From Pantoea sp. Lij88 (lineage in GTDB: Bacteria > Pseudomonadota > Gammaproteobacteria > Enterobacterales > Enterobacteriaceae), in assembly GCF_030062155.1 (NCBI RefSeq), contig NZ_CP118269.1, positions 124,001 to 188,000 of the forward strand: a stretch of 64,000 nucleotides of DNA, in the 5' to 3' direction. The position numbers were made by a program, and so were the translations under genes. Below the pieces are notes generated by a model. That model did no database searches, was not told the origin of the DNA, and saw nothing but the letters and a program-made list of their open reading frames with translations. Positions 39,547 to 52,017 of this stretch are shown here, one piece after another (position 1 is the stretch's first letter; every line of letters begins with the position of its first letter).

Positions 39547-40546
39547 ACGGATGGAGCGCCGGATCTTTGTGGTCGAGATAGTGAATCGACTGGATGCGGC
39601 GAATGGTGCGTGATTTACCGCGAATCAGCAGGGTTTCGCTGGTGGCGATATTGCCCTGACGCGTAATGCCTTTCAGTAACTCGCCACTGGTAATGCCGGT
39701 GGCGGCAAACACGACGTTGTCGTTGCGCGCCATCTCACTCAGCGTCAGCTTCTTACCCGCTTCAATTCCCATCTCTGCACAGCGCTGCAGCTCCTGCTCA
39801 CCAAGCAGACGGTTTTCAGCGCTGTCGCCTTTGACGTGGTGACGCGCCAGCAACCGGCCCTGCATATCGCCATCCAGCGCACGGATCACCGCTGCGGAGA
39901 CGACGCCTTCCGGTGCGCCGCCGATGCCATACATCACATCCACTTCGCTGTCAGGCATGCAGGTCAGAATCGAGGCGGCGACATCGCCATCCGGGAAGGT
40001 AAACACCCGCACGCCCAGCTGCTGCAACTGGCTAATCACTGCATCGTGACGCGGCTTTGCCAGAATCGACACGGTCAGCTGCGACAGTGGTTTGTTCATC
40101 GCTATCGCGATATTACGCAGGTTGGTTTCCAGCGGCAGGTCGAGGTTGATCGCGCCATGCGCAGCCGGGCCCACGATCAGTTTTTCCATATACATATCCG
40201 GGGCGTGCAGAAAGCTGCCTTTATCGCCCACGGCCATCACCGCCAGCGCATTCGCCTGGCCGAGCGCCGTCATGCGGGTCCCTTCAATCGGATCGACGGC
40301 AATGTCGACGGCATCGCCGCGACCGGTACCGACTTTTTCACCGATATAGAGCATCGGGGCTTCGTCGATTTCGCCTTCACCGATCACAATCTGACCGTCA
40401 ATTTCAATGGAGTTCAGGACATGACGCATGGCATGGACAGCCGCGCCGTCAGCCGCATTTTTGTCGCCGCGTCCTAACCAGTGATAGCCTGCCAGGGCGG
40501 CAGCTTCGGTTACGCGGGAAAATTCAATGGCAAGTTCTCGTTTCAT
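39536..40546 (-). CDS. glpX: Fructose-1,6-bisphosphatase class II
   Basis: Hydrolyses fructose 1,6-bisphosphate in gluconeogenesis. It is 336 residues, as in E. coli. The metal-binding motifs IVIGEGEIDEAPMLYIGE and DPIEGT are intact. The start at MKRELAIEF follows AGGTAGATGCC. It is the third gene of the glpF-glpK-glpX unit, separated from glpK by about 95 bases. Confidence 0.97.
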   Translation of the reverse strand: MKRELAIEFSRVTEAAALAGYHWLGRGDKNAADGAAVHAMRHVLNSIEIDGQIVIGEGEIDEAPMLYIGEKVGTGRGDAVDIAVDPIEGTRMTALGQANALAVMAVGDKGSFLHAPDMYMEKLIVGPAAHGAINLDLPLETNLRNIAIAMNKPLSQLTVSILAKPRHDAVISQLQQLGVRVFTFPDGDVAASILTCMPDSEVDVMYGIGGAPEGVVSAAVIRALDGDMQGRLLARHHVKGDSAENRLLGEQELQRCAEMGIEAGKKLTLSEMARNDNVVFAATGITSGELLKGITRQGNIATSETLLIRGKSRTIRRIQSIHYLDHKDPALHPFIL

Positions 40547-40642
40547 GGCATCTACCTGACAAAAAACCGGCAGGCAGTGTAACACAGCGGGGGAGTGGGG
40601 CGGGGAAAAGGCCCGCGACGACCAGCATCGCGGGCGTTGATA

Positions 40643-42154
<1,512 letters not shown>

Positions 42155-42184
42155 AAATTCAGTCCTGATGATAAAAAGTGAAAC

Positions 42185-43036
42185 TTACGCTTTACGCTGC
42201 TGAGCGCGCGCAACCGGTTTTTCTGCTGGAACGCTGGGTTCCTGTGCGGCACCTGGCAGGTAGCGACCAATCAGTGTGCGATAACCGACTGCACCCAGGC
42301 ATGCACCGACCAGCGGGCCAAAAATTGGGACCAGGAAGTAAGGAATATCTTTACCACCTGTGAAGGCAACGTTACCCCAGCCTGCAAAGAAGGCGAACAG
42401 CTTAGGTCCGAAATCACGCGCCGGGTTAAGAGCAAAGCCGGTCAGTGGACCCATTGAGCCACCAATCACCGCGACCAGCAGGCCGATCAACAGTGGCGCC
42501 ATCGGTCCACGCGGAACACCGTTGCCATCATCAGTCAGCGCCATAATCACCGCCATAAGCACTGCGGTAATCACCATCTCAACCAGGAACGCCTGGCCTA
42601 CGCTGATGTGCGGGTTAGGATAGGTTGAGAAGATACCCGCCAGATCCAGACTCTGAACCGAGCCGCGTACCATCTGATGACTTTGTTCGTAATCGACAAA
42701 CAGGCTGTAGTAGAGACCATAAACCAGCGCGGCTGCGCAGAATGCTCCGGCGATTTGCGCCAGAATATACGGCACCACTTTACGGCCTTCGAAGTTGGCG
42801 AACAGACAGAGTGCAACCGTAACGGCAGGGTTCAGATGTGCGCCTGATACCCCAGCGGTAAGATAGACAGCCATTGAGACCGCTAAGCCCCAGATGATGC
42901 AGATTTCCCACTGACCGAAGGCGGCACCGGCGAGTTTCAGTGCAGCCACACAGCCTGCACCAAAGAAAATAATCAAGCCTGTCCCCAGAAATTCGGCAAT
43001 ACACTGACCTTTGAGCGTGTTAGTTGTCTGACTCAT
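42185..43036 (-). CDS. glpF: Glycerol uptake facilitator (aquaglyceroporin)
   Basis: A six-helix inner-membrane channel for glycerol. The 283-residue protein has both half-helix NPA boxes (HLNPAVTVAL and ALNPARDFGP), the second followed by Asp as in glycerol-selective channels. It heads the glpFKX operon behind a GlpR-like operator. Confidence 0.98.
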   Translation of the reverse strand: MSQTTNTLKGQCIAEFLGTGLIIFFGAGCVAALKLAGAAFGQWEICIIWGLAVSMAVYLTAGVSGAHLNPAVTVALCLFANFEGRKVVPYILAQIAGAFCAAALVYGLYYSLFVDYEQSHQMVRGSVQSLDLAGIFSTYPNPHISVGQAFLVEMVITAVLMAVIMALTDDGNGVPRGPMAPLLIGLLVAVIGGSMGPLTGFALNPARDFGPKLFAFFAGWGNVAFTGGKDIPYFLVPIFGPLVGACLGAVGYRTLIGRYLPGAAQEPSVPAEKPVARAQQRKA

Positions 43037-43441
43037 AATAGTGGTTCCTGAAGCGAGGTTAAATTTTATCAGTTTTTGTTCTCATTCCATGAGGCACCCA
43101 GCTTTAATGTAGGGCTGATGTGAATTTATCGTTAACGAACATAAACGAGAAATAGCGAAATCGTTTTTTGTGTACTGTGTCATAAAAATGCGCGTTTTCG
43201 CGTATTCTGGCTTTCCTTAGCCCATATTCGCGCCTGATTACAGGGAGGACGGACCAGTACCAGAAAGCAGCCTCAGTAAGCGCAACGTAAATTCAGGGAT
43301 TGGCTGAAAAGTGTTACAGACTGCGCCCGCAGCGGCCGCGTTGCTGGACTTGAGGGGTTAGGCTACATACAATCGGGACAACGTTGCTGGCTTAAGCTGG
43401 CATCATCAACGCCTTGCAGGAATTTAGGAGAGGTCAGAAAG
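43037..43441. other. Divergent regulatory region between glpF and zapB
   Basis: About 400 bases with no supportable gene. It carries the GlpR-like operator at 43125-43144 on the glpF side. The rest is likely promoter and leader sequence for zapB, whose Shine-Dalgarno site (TTAGGAGAGG) is at the right edge. A second catabolite-control (CRP) site is expected from E. coli but only a TGTGA half-site beside the GlpR site is visible. Confidence 0.6.
43125..43144. promoter_or_regulatory. GlpR-like operator upstream of glpF
   Basis: The palindromic core TATCGTTAACGAACATA resembles the GlpR consensus (ATGTTCG-TA-CGAACAT type), centred on GTTAAC about 98 bases upstream of the glpF ATG. GlpR repression lifted by glycerol 3-phosphate is the known control of glpFKX. 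Confidence 0.72.
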
Positions 43442-43681
43442 ATGTCATTTGAAGTATTTGAGAAACTTGAAGCGAAAGTACAGCAGGCGATTGATACCAT
43501 CACCCTGTTGCAGATGGAAATCGAAGAGCTGAAAGAGCAGAACAACTCACTGCGTAACGATGCGCAACAAGTCGCGGGCAACCACGATGCGCTGATGCGC
43601 GAAAATCAGCACCTGAAAGAAGAGCAACATGTATGGCAGGAACGTCTGCGTGCATTGCTGGGAAAAATGGAAGAGGTTTGA
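43442..43681 (+). CDS. zapB: Cell division protein ZapB
   Basis: A 79-residue almost wholly coiled-coil protein that joins FtsZ ring-associated ZapA and helps organise the septal ring. The heptad pattern ([20 protein letters not shown] and onward) runs the full length and contains no proline. Start backed by TTAGGAGAGG. A hairpin terminator follows. Confidence 0.97.
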   Translation: MSFEVFEKLEAKVQQAIDTITLLQMEIEELKEQNNSLRNDAQQVAGNHDALMRENQHLKEEQHVWQERLRALLGKMEEV

Positions 43682-43702
43682 AGCCTCAGCTGATGTGAAA
43701 AA

Positions 43703-43724
43703 CGGGTGCTCTGGCACCCGTTTT
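43703..43724. terminator. Terminator between zapB and rraA
   Basis: Seven-base stem CGGGTGC/GCACCCG with a TCTG loop, A run before and T run after. It can stop transcription from both convergent genes. Confidence 0.9.
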
Positions 43725-43734
43725 CATGTCTGGC

Positions 43735-44220
43735 CTATTCGAGGTCCAGCGCATCCTCTGACAGAATGATACCGGTGTTATCGGCATAGAGATGGTCGCC
43801 GGAGAAGAAGGTGACGCCGCCGAAATTGACGCGCACATCGCTTTCGCCAATCCCTTCACCTGCAGCGCCTGCCGGAATCGCGGCAATGGCCTGAATGCCA
43901 ATCTCCAGCTCTTCCAGCTCATCAACCTGACGTACCGAACCGTAAATCACCAGGCCTTCCCACTCGTTGGTTGCTGCCAGGCGTGCCAGCTGCGCATCGA
44001 CCAGCGCACGACGCACTGAGCCGCCACCATCAATCACCAGTACCCGACCCCGGCCGTTCTCTTCCAGCAGATCGTAGAGTAAGCCGTTGTCTTCAAAGCA
44101 TTTCACTGTGGTAATCTGACCACCGAATGAAGTGCGCCCACCAAAGTTTGAAAAAAGCGGTTCAACAACATTCACTTCTTCATGGTAGATATCGCAGAGT
44201 TCAGATGTATCGTATTTCAT
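43735..44220 (-). CDS. rraA: Regulator of RNase E activity A
   Basis: A 161-residue trimeric protein that binds the C-terminal part of RNase E (and RNA-degradosome helicases) and inhibits RNA decay. Conserved stretches include [40 protein letters not shown] and [14 protein letters not shown]. The start at 44220 ([10 protein letters not shown]) gives the family length; the longer frame is not homologous. In E. coli menA precedes it; here hslU does. Confidence 0.96.
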   Translation of the reverse strand: MKYDTSELCDIYHEEVNVVEPLFSNFGGRTSFGGQITTVKCFEDNGLLYDLLEENGRGRVLVIDGGGSVRRALVDAQLARLAATNEWEGLVIYGSVRQVDELEELEIGIQAIAAIPAGAAGEGIGESDVRVNFGGVTFFSGDHLYADNTGIILSEDALDLE

Positions 44221-44326
44221 AAGGGTTTCGTCTGTTTGCCACAGGAAGGGTAAGTATATCGCTATATGCAGATTGTTGGCAAAATCATCAGTATGAAAAA
44301 AGCATCGTTCGATCAAGAACATGCAT

Positions 44327-44354
44327 AAAAAAGCCCAGCCGGGTGGGCTGGGCT
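44327..44354 (-). terminator. hslVU intrinsic terminator
   Basis: Read on the minus strand, a nine-base stem AGCCCAGCC/GGCTGGGCT followed by six T residues, just after the hslU stop. Confidence 0.92.
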
Positions 44355-44378
44355 TCGGAAAAGCGCTGAATCAGTGAA

Positions 44379-45716
44379 TCACAGAATGAAGCGGCTAAGG
44401 TCTTCGTCAGCCACCAGTTCATCCAGATGTTTACCCACATAGTCAGCATCGATGGTCACCGATTCACCGTGGCGATCGCTGGCGTCATACGAGATATCTT
44501 CCATCAGACGCTCCAGCACGGTGTGCAGACGGCGCGCACCGATGTTTTCAGTCGTTTCGTTAACCTGCCATGCGGCTTCAGCGATCCGGCGAATCCCCTC
44601 TTCGGTGAACTCAATGTTCACACCCTCGGTATTCATCAGGGCTTTATACTGCACGGTAATCGAGGCATTCGGCTCGGTCAGGATGCGCTGGAAATCATTG
44701 ACGGTCAGCGCCTGCAGCTCAACACGGATTGGCAGACGACCCTGCAGTTCCGGAATCAGATCGGATGGGCTGGCAACCTGGAACGCGCCTGAGGCGATAA
44801 ACAGAATGTGGTCGGTTTTGACCATGCCATGCTTGGTGGAGACGGTGCAGCCTTCCACCAGCGGCAGCAGGTCGCGCTGAACGCCTTCGCGAGAGACATC
44901 CGGGCCGCCGGCATTCTGGCCGCCGCGCTTACAGATTTTGTCGATCTCATCGATGAACACGATACCGTGCTGCTCAACGGCATCAATCGCATCCTGCTTG
45001 AGCTCTTCCGGATTAACCAGTTTTGCCGCTTCTTCTTCGATCAGCAGCTTCATCGCTTCTTTGATCTTCAGCTTGCGGGCTTTCTGCTTCTGGCCGCCGA
45101 GGTTCTGGAACATCGACTGCAGCTGGCTGGTCATCTCTTCCATGCCCGGAGGGGCCATGATTTCGACGCCTGGGCTGCTGGCAGCCAGATCGATCTCAAT
45201 CTCTTTATCATCCAGCTGGCCTTCGCGCAGCTTCTTGCGGAACGACTGGCGAGCCGCAGACGGTTCAGCGCTCTGCTCTGACTGGCCCCAGTTGTTTTTC
45301 GCTGGCGGAATCAGCACATCAAGAATGCGTTCTTCGGCCATCTCTTCAGCACGATATTTGTTCTTTTCAATCGCCTGACTGCGCACCATTTTAATGGCCG
45401 AATCCGTCAGATCGCGAATGATAGAGTCCACTTCCTTACCGACATAACCGACTTCGGTAAATTTTGTCGCCTCTACTTTGATGAACGGTGCATTGGCCAG
45501 CTTAGCCAGACGACGCGCGATCTCGGTTTTACCAACACCGGTCGGACCGATCATCAGGATGTTTTTTGGGGTCACTTCATGGCGCAGCTCTTCGTCGAGC
45601 TGCATGCGGCGCCAGCGGTTGCGCAGTGCAATAGCCACGGCGCGCTTGGCGCTGTCCTGGCCGATAATAAAGCGGTTCAGTTCGCTGACGATTTCGCGTG
45701 GAGTCATCTCAGACAT
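44379..45716 (-). CDS. hslU: HslU ATPase subunit of the HslVU protease
   Basis: A 445-residue AAA+ unfoldase that feeds proteins into HslV. Walker A ([15 protein letters not shown]) and Walker B ([11 protein letters not shown]) are intact, the central I-domain (about 110-240) contains repeated charged stretches, and the C-terminal tail (DLSRFIL) carries the residues that dock into and activate HslV. Ten bases downstream of hslV, within one heat-shock operon. Confidence 0.98.
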   Translation of the reverse strand: MSEMTPREIVSELNRFIIGQDSAKRAVAIALRNRWRRMQLDEELRHEVTPKNILMIGPTGVGKTEIARRLAKLANAPFIKVEATKFTEVGYVGKEVDSIIRDLTDSAIKMVRSQAIEKNKYRAEEMAEERILDVLIPPAKNNWGQSEQSAEPSAARQSFRKKLREGQLDDKEIEIDLAASSPGVEIMAPPGMEEMTSQLQSMFQNLGGQKQKARKLKIKEAMKLLIEEEAAKLVNPEELKQDAIDAVEQHGIVFIDEIDKICKRGGQNAGGPDVSREGVQRDLLPLVEGCTVSTKHGMVKTDHILFIASGAFQVASPSDLIPELQGRLPIRVELQALTVNDFQRILTEPNASITVQYKALMNTEGVNIEFTEEGIRRIAEAAWQVNETTENIGARRLHTVLERLMEDISYDASDRHGESVTIDADYVGKHLDELVADEDLSRFIL

Positions 45717-45726
45717 ATTTATACCC

Positions 45727-46257
45727 TTACGCCTTAGACGTTAATTCTTCGAAATTAACGTTGTGGTTAGTGTAGATGCAGATATCACCCGCGATATTCA
45801 GCGACTTCTCGACGATGTCGCGTGCGCCCATTGCGGTATTCTCCAGCAGCGCGCGTGCCGCTGCCTGGGCGAAAGGCCCACCGGAGCCGATGGCGATCAG
45901 ATCGTTTTCAGGCTGGATGACGTCACCGTTACCGCTGATGATCAGTGAGGCTGACTCATCCGCGACTGCCAGTAAGGCTTCAAGGCGACGCAGCATACGG
46001 TCGGTACGCCAGTCTTTGGCCAGCTCCACCGCGGCTTTTACCAGGTGGCCCTGGTGCATTTCCAGTTTACGTTCGAAAAGTTCAAAGAGGGTGAAGGCGT
46101 CTGCGGTGCCGCCAGCAAATCCGGCAATCACCTTATCGTTGTATAAACGACGCACTTTTTTAACGTTGCCTTTCATCACGGTATTGCCGAGCGTAGCCTG
46201 GCCATCACCGCCAATCACTACCTGGCCGTTGCGTCGTACACTTACTATTGTTGTCAC
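45727..46257 (-). CDS. hslV: HslV peptidase subunit of the HslVU protease
   Basis: A 176-residue threonine peptidase of the proteasome beta type. The mature N-terminal catalytic Thr follows the initiator Met (M-TTIVSVRR), and the conserved [14 protein letters not shown] and Gly-rich [12 protein letters not shown] regions are present. It starts with GTG at 46257, as in E. coli, with AAGGGG seven bases before. Preceded by a stable leader hairpin and a sigma-32-type promoter. Confidence 0.98.
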   Translation of the reverse strand: MTTIVSVRRNGQVVIGGDGQATLGNTVMKGNVKKVRRLYNDKVIAGFAGGTADAFTLFELFERKLEMHQGHLVKAAVELAKDWRTDRMLRRLEALLAVADESASLIISGNGDVIQPENDLIAIGSGGPFAQAAARALLENTAMGARDIVEKSLNIAGDICIYTNHNVNFEELTSKA

Positions 46258-46288
46258 GGGCAGACCCCTTGTTGCTGTCGGAAAAGGA

Positions 46289-46309
46289 CTCCGCGCACGG
46301 GGCGCGGAG
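46289..46309 (-). promoter_or_regulatory. Leader hairpin of hslVU
   Basis: Perfect eight-base stem CTCCGCGC/GCGCGGAG with a five-base loop, lying between the sigma-32-type promoter and the hslV start. In E. coli a stem-loop in the hslVU 5' leader is known to raise mRNA stability; the same role is inferred here. Confidence 0.7.
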
Positions 46310-46322
46310 TATCATGCAACAG

Positions 46323-46350
46323 ATATGGGGCGGGTTTGACGGGTTTCAAC
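46323..46350 (-). promoter_or_regulatory. Sigma-32 (heat-shock) promoter of hslVU
   Basis: On the minus strand, GTTGAAA (46350-46344), a 13-base spacer, and CCCCATAT (46330-46323). This is a near-perfect sigma-32 promoter. Its -35 overlaps the last codons of ftsN, so hslVU can fire alone at high temperature. Confidence 0.9.
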
Positions 46351-47356
46351 CCCCGATGGAGAGCGGAATACAGCTGGAGTGTCCGGAACTGCGCAGACGT
46401 TTCAGGGTGCTGTCAGCGGATGCACGATCTTTGTACGGACCGATAACCACACGATTCCAGCCGCCACCGGTAGTAATGCGGCTTTCAAAGCCTTCAAAGG
46501 CTAAGCCCGCACGTACCGATTCAGCCTGATCGGTGCCTTTAAACGAACCACACTGCACCATCCAGCGCTGCGAAGAGGCTTTCTCCGCCGGTTTCGCCTT
46601 CGCGGTCTCCTGCGGTTTTGACTCCACTTCCTGCTCCCGCGTTATCGGCGCAGGTTGCGACTGGCGCTGTACGTTTTGCTGCTGCTGCTGCTGACGTTGC
46701 TGACGTTGCTGTTGTTGCAATTGCTGCTGTTGCTGACGCTGCTGCTGTTGTTGCAACTGCTGCTGACGTTGCTGTTGCTGCTGAGCCTGCAATTGCTGAC
46801 GTTGCTGCTGGACCTGTTGTTGCTGCTGTTGCTGCTGTTGCTGCTGAACCTGCTGCTGCTGACGTTGCAGCTGTTGCAACTGCTGCTGATGCTGCAGCGT
46901 CTGCTGACGTTGTGCCGGTGTCTGTTCGTTCCACGGCACTTCGTTGAGCTGTGTTGGCTGCTGACGCATATCCGCCTGCATCTGCTCCAGCAACTGGCGC
47001 TGCTCGTCGGTCAGCTGTGTCTGCGACTTCACTTCGCCACCCGATGAGGGTTCGATAGGGGTCGGCACGGTGACCTGACGGTTCTCCAGCTCTTTAATAT
47101 ATTTCCAGCGCTCTTCAGGCTTTGGCGGTAAGCCATTGCCGTTGGCTTTATGATCCGTAATGACCGGCACGTCTTCTTTCTTGTGATGCGCCAGGAACCA
47201 TAAACCACCGGCAAAGGTCACCAACACTGCGACCGCCAGTACAATCATCAATTTAGATGTTCCCGAACCGCCTTTGCTCTTCTTGCCACGGCTGGGGCTT
47301 TTTTTGCGACGCGTCCCTGTTGAACGCCCGCGGCCTACGTAATCTTTTTGTGCCAC
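46346..47356 (-). CDS. ftsN: Cell division protein FtsN with long polyglutamine linker
   Basis: An essential late divisome protein that triggers septal peptidoglycan synthesis. The 336-residue product has a short basic cytoplasmic tail (residues 1-35, FtsA-binding in the family), one membrane helix (about 36-57), a periplasmic helical part matching E. coli (NGLPPKPEERWKYIKELENR), a Q-rich linker (about 150-234) and the C-terminal SPOR domain (about 262-336, MVQCGSFKG). The GTG at 47356 (VAQKDYV) is chosen from E. coli homology; TTG 47377 is unlikely. Confidence 0.95.
   Translation of the reverse strand: MAQKDYVGRGRSTGTRRKKSPSRGKKSKGGSGTSKLMIVLAVAVLVTFAGGLWFLAHHKKEDVPVITDHKANGNGLPPKPEERWKYIKELENRQVTVPTPIEPSSGGEVKSQTQLTDEQRQLLEQMQADMRQQPTQLNEVPWNEQTPAQRQQTLQHQQQLQQLQRQQQQVQQQQQQQQQQQVQQQRQQLQAQQQQQRQQQLQQQQQRQQQQQLQQQQRQQRQQQQQQNVQRQSQPAPITREQEVESKPQETAKAKPAEKASSQRWMVQCGSFKGTDQAESVRAGLAFEGFESRITTGGGWNRVVIGPYKDRASADSTLKRLRSSGHSSCIPLSIGG
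46655..46909 (-). repeat. CAG/CAA repeat tract encoding polyglutamine in ftsN
   Basis: About 85 codons that are mostly CAG or CAA with scattered CGT (Arg) and CTG/TTG (Leu). On the plus strand this reads as CTG/TTG repeats and creates false open frames of poly-Leu or poly-Ala. Length is likely to vary among strains. Confidence 0.9.
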
Positions 47357-47507
47357 TCTCGTTCTTATACCCTTCAAAAATGTGCCAGATGGGCGAAATG
47401 ATGATTTTTACGCGCCCGGCAAGGAGTCCGCCATGTTACTTAAGGGTCGGAACTTTGACCAGCAGTGTTCGCCTTAAGAATCTACTGAAAAAATCAGACG
47501 AATACGC

Positions 47508-48545
47508 TTATTTTTCACGCTTTTTTGCTCGCGCCGTGCTGCCACGAATGGTTAAACCGGCATCCAGCAGCCGTGATCCGCTGATGACGCGTTTGCCATT
47601 TAGCTCATCCAGCAGCAGAAGCATCGCTTCCCGGCCTATCTGGTAGCGTGGCTGAGTGACCGTAGTCAGTGGCGGCTCGCAGTAACGGGATAGCTCAATG
47701 TCATCGAATCCCACCACTGAGAGATCTTCAGGTATCCGCAATCCACAGCGTCTGGCCTGATTCATCGCTCCCAGCGCCATGATATCGCTATGGCAGAACA
47801 GGGCGCGCGGTGGTTGCGGCAGCGTCATCAACTGATTCATGGCGGCAACGCCTGCCTCAAACGTAAAGTCACCGCGCACAATATAGGTGGGATCGACCGT
47901 CAGCCCGCTGCGGCGCATCGCCTGGACATACCCCTGCAGACGATACTGGCAGAGCGGCATCTCTTCCGGCCCGGCGATACAGGCGATATGCGTGTGACCC
48001 AGCTGCAGTAAATGATTCACCGCTTCGAACGCGGCAGTCAGGTTATCGATGTGGACCGTGGGCAGTGACATTTCCGGCGCAAACTCATTCGCCATTACCA
48101 TCGGCGGTAAGTTGCGTTGCTCATCAACGCTGGCATCAAAGGGCAACTGTGAGCCGAGCAGCACCATGCCATCGATCTGTCGCGTCACCATCAGATTGAG
48201 AAAGGTTCTCTCCTGCTGATTCTGATGGGCGCAGTCACCGATCAGCACCAGATAGCCCTCTTCAGCTGCCGTGACTTCGACGCCACGAATGATTTCACTA
48301 AAGAAGGGATCGCAGATGTCAGGGACAATAACCAGGATGGTACGCGTCTCGTTACGACGCGCATTACGCGTGGGGCCATGTGCCGCATAGCCGACGGCGG
48401 CAACCGCCTGCTCGACTTTATGGCGGGTGGCCGCCGAGACCTTTTCCGGATTCATCAGCGCACGCGATACGGTGGCGGTTGAGACGCCCGCGTGTTCCGC
48501 GACATCCTTCATCGTGGCGGCGGGCGGTTGTTGATTCTGCTCCAA
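47508..48545 (-). CDS. cytR: LacI-family transcriptional repressor CytR
   Basis: Represses nucleoside uptake and catabolism genes together with CRP; induced by cytidine. About 345 residues: N-terminal helix-turn-helix (ATMKDVAEHAGVSTATVSRAL, with the hinge following) and a periplasmic-binding-protein-like ligand domain (VIVPDICDPFFSEIIRG, VVGFDDIELSRY). The start is non-ATG: TTG 48545 has AGGAG six bases before it; GTG 48548 is an alternative. Position between ftsN and priA matches E. coli. Confidence 0.94.
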   Translation of the reverse strand: MEQNQQPPAATMKDVAEHAGVSTATVSRALMNPEKVSAATRHKVEQAVAAVGYAAHGPTRNARRNETRTILVIVPDICDPFFSEIIRGVEVTAAEEGYLVLIGDCAHQNQQERTFLNLMVTRQIDGMVLLGSQLPFDASVDEQRNLPPMVMANEFAPEMSLPTVHIDNLTAAFEAVNHLLQLGHTHIACIAGPEEMPLCQYRLQGYVQAMRRSGLTVDPTYIVRGDFTFEAGVAAMNQLMTLPQPPRALFCHSDIMALGAMNQARRCGLRIPEDLSVVGFDDIELSRYCEPPLTTVTQPRYQIGREAMLLLLDELNGKRVISGSRLLDAGLTIRGSTARAKKREK

Positions 48546-48710
48546 CACATGCTCCTGACGCGTTATGGCGCGTTCGATTCTGTTTTTTGCCTGACCTGAA
48601 AGCAAACCGGGCAACATTGTTAACGATTGCCCGGCTGGTTGTTACTTAATTTGCATAAAAATTGTGACTTATGCGACATTTTTCGATCTGGCTCGCAGTG
48701 TCAGAAAAAA

Positions 48711-50927
<2,217 letters not shown>

Positions 50928-50983
50928 TCATCGGGGAAGCTAGTGTACACGCTGACCCGGATGGCGGGTATCTCAGCAGATAT

Positions 50984-51012
50984 TTGCAGCAATCGTAACT
51001 TACCTGTATAAT
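50984..51012 (+). promoter_or_regulatory. Sigma-70 promoter for rpmE
   Basis: TTGCAG (50984-50989) and a perfect TATAAT (51007-51012) with a 17-base spacer. The leader to the rpmE ATG is about 110 bases. Confidence 0.85.
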
Positions 51013-51019
51013 ATGCCGC

Positions 51020-51131
51020 CTTCGGTGAGAAAGATCTTGCCGGAGTACACCCTATAATGTTCAACCGCGTGTGGTGCTGTGCAGGTTAACGCCTGGCACG
51101 GAGAGCGACACGGCCTTCTATGAGGTTTCCC
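51020..51131 (+). promoter_or_regulatory. rpmE mRNA leader, possible L31 autoregulatory element
   Basis: A roughly 110-base untranslated leader precedes rpmE, with several GC-rich self-complementary segments (for example around GGTTAACGCCTGGCACGG). Leaders of this kind upstream of L31 genes bind their own protein in gammaproteobacteria. The structure was not folded here, so this is inference. Confidence 0.4.
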
Positions 51132-51347
51132 ATGAAACAAGGTATTCACCCGAAATACGAAGCAGTTACTATCAAATGTACCTGCGGCAACGAGATCCAC
51201 ACCCGTTCAACACTGACTCACGAGCTGAACCTGGACGTTTGTGGCAAATGCCACCCGTTCTATACCGGTAAGCAGCGTGAAGTGGCAACTGGTGGCCGTG
51301 TTGACCGCTTTAACAAGCGTTTCAGCGTGCCAGGCGCTAAAAAATAA
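51132..51347 (+). CDS. rpmE: 50S ribosomal protein L31 (bL31), zinc-binding form
   Basis: A 71-residue large-subunit protein. It has the four zinc cysteines Cys16, Cys18, Cys37 and Cys40, so it is the C+ form that is replaced by RpmE2 under zinc limitation. The start at MKQGIHPKY (51132) follows GAGGTTTCCC. Flanked by a strong promoter and a strong terminator. Confidence 0.98.
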   Translation: MKQGIHPKYEAVTIKCTCGNEIHTRSTLTHELNLDVCGKCHPFYTGKQREVATGGRVDRFNKRFSVPGAKK

Positions 51348-51390
51348 GATTAAAAGGCACCTGAACCTGCGGGTTCGGCGGCAAGAAAAA

Positions 51391-51414
51391 ACCCAGCTTC
51401 GGCTGGGTTTTTTT
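51391..51414. terminator. Terminator between rpmE and metJ
   Basis: Seven-base stem ACCCAGC/GCTGGGT with a UUCG tetraloop, A run before and T run after. It fits both converging genes. Confidence 0.93.
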
Positions 51415-51426
51415 ATGGCTGAAAGA

Positions 51427-51744
51427 TCAATACTCCCAGGTATCCGGATCGACACCCATCTGGCGCATGATTGCTTTTGCTTCTTCCGGAATCTCATCAC
51501 TGCGCTCTTTGCGCAGGTCGACATCATCCGGCAGCGGTTGGCCCGTAAAGGCATGTAAAAAGGCTTCGCAAAGCAGCTCGCTGTTGGTCGCGTGACGCAG
51601 GTTGTTCACCTGACGACGGGTACGCTCATCCGTTAAAATCTTCAGCACGCTTAATGGGATAGATACTGTGATCTTCTTAACCTGCTCGCTCTTCTTACCG
51701 TGCTCAGCGTACGGGCTGATATATTCGCCGTTCCATTCAGCCAT
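51427..51744 (-). CDS. metJ: Met repressor MetJ
   Basis: A 105-residue ribbon-helix-helix repressor that uses S-adenosylmethionine as corepressor. The DNA-contacting beta strand [15 protein letters not shown] and the following helix ([25 protein letters not shown]) are conserved, and the SAM-binding face is intact. Divergent from metB with four tandem met boxes between the genes. Confidence 0.98.
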   Translation of the reverse strand: MAEWNGEYISPYAEHGKKSEQVKKITVSIPLSVLKILTDERTRRQVNNLRHATNSELLCEAFLHAFTGQPLPDDVDLRKERSDEIPEEAKAIMRQMGVDPDTWEY

Positions 51745-51926
51745 GGGTTACCTTAATTAATAAACGTTAAATGTTAGGAAATCAGCGGATTATGCCTGAT
51801 TTTTTCCTGCCTGACCCCTGATATGGCGGGTTTTCTTCGCTCACTGCCTCTGCATTACAGAGGGGAACGCCAGGCGATGACGCATAATTTTAGCGGTTAT
51901 TGCGTTTCTGCTCAATCTATACGCAA

Positions 51927-51958
51927 AGACATTTAGATGTCCAGATGTATTGACGTCT
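51927..51958. promoter_or_regulatory. Four tandem MetJ operators before metB
   Basis: Four adjacent 8-base units: AGACATTT, AGATGTCC, AGATGTAT and TGACGTCT, each near the AGACGTCT consensus. They lie in the metJ-metB divergent region about 60-90 bases before the metB start, where MetJ dimers would bind side by side. Confidence 0.9.
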
Positions 51959-52017
51959 AATTAGAGGGTGATATCCTGTGGCCTACATTTTATCCACTCT
52001 TCAGGAACAATTCGCTC

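Noticed and set aside
46618..47047. Long plus-strand frames of poly-Leu and poly-Ala opposite ftsN
   Set aside because: Artefact of the CAG/CAA repeat read on the other strand; ftsN is clearly the real gene.
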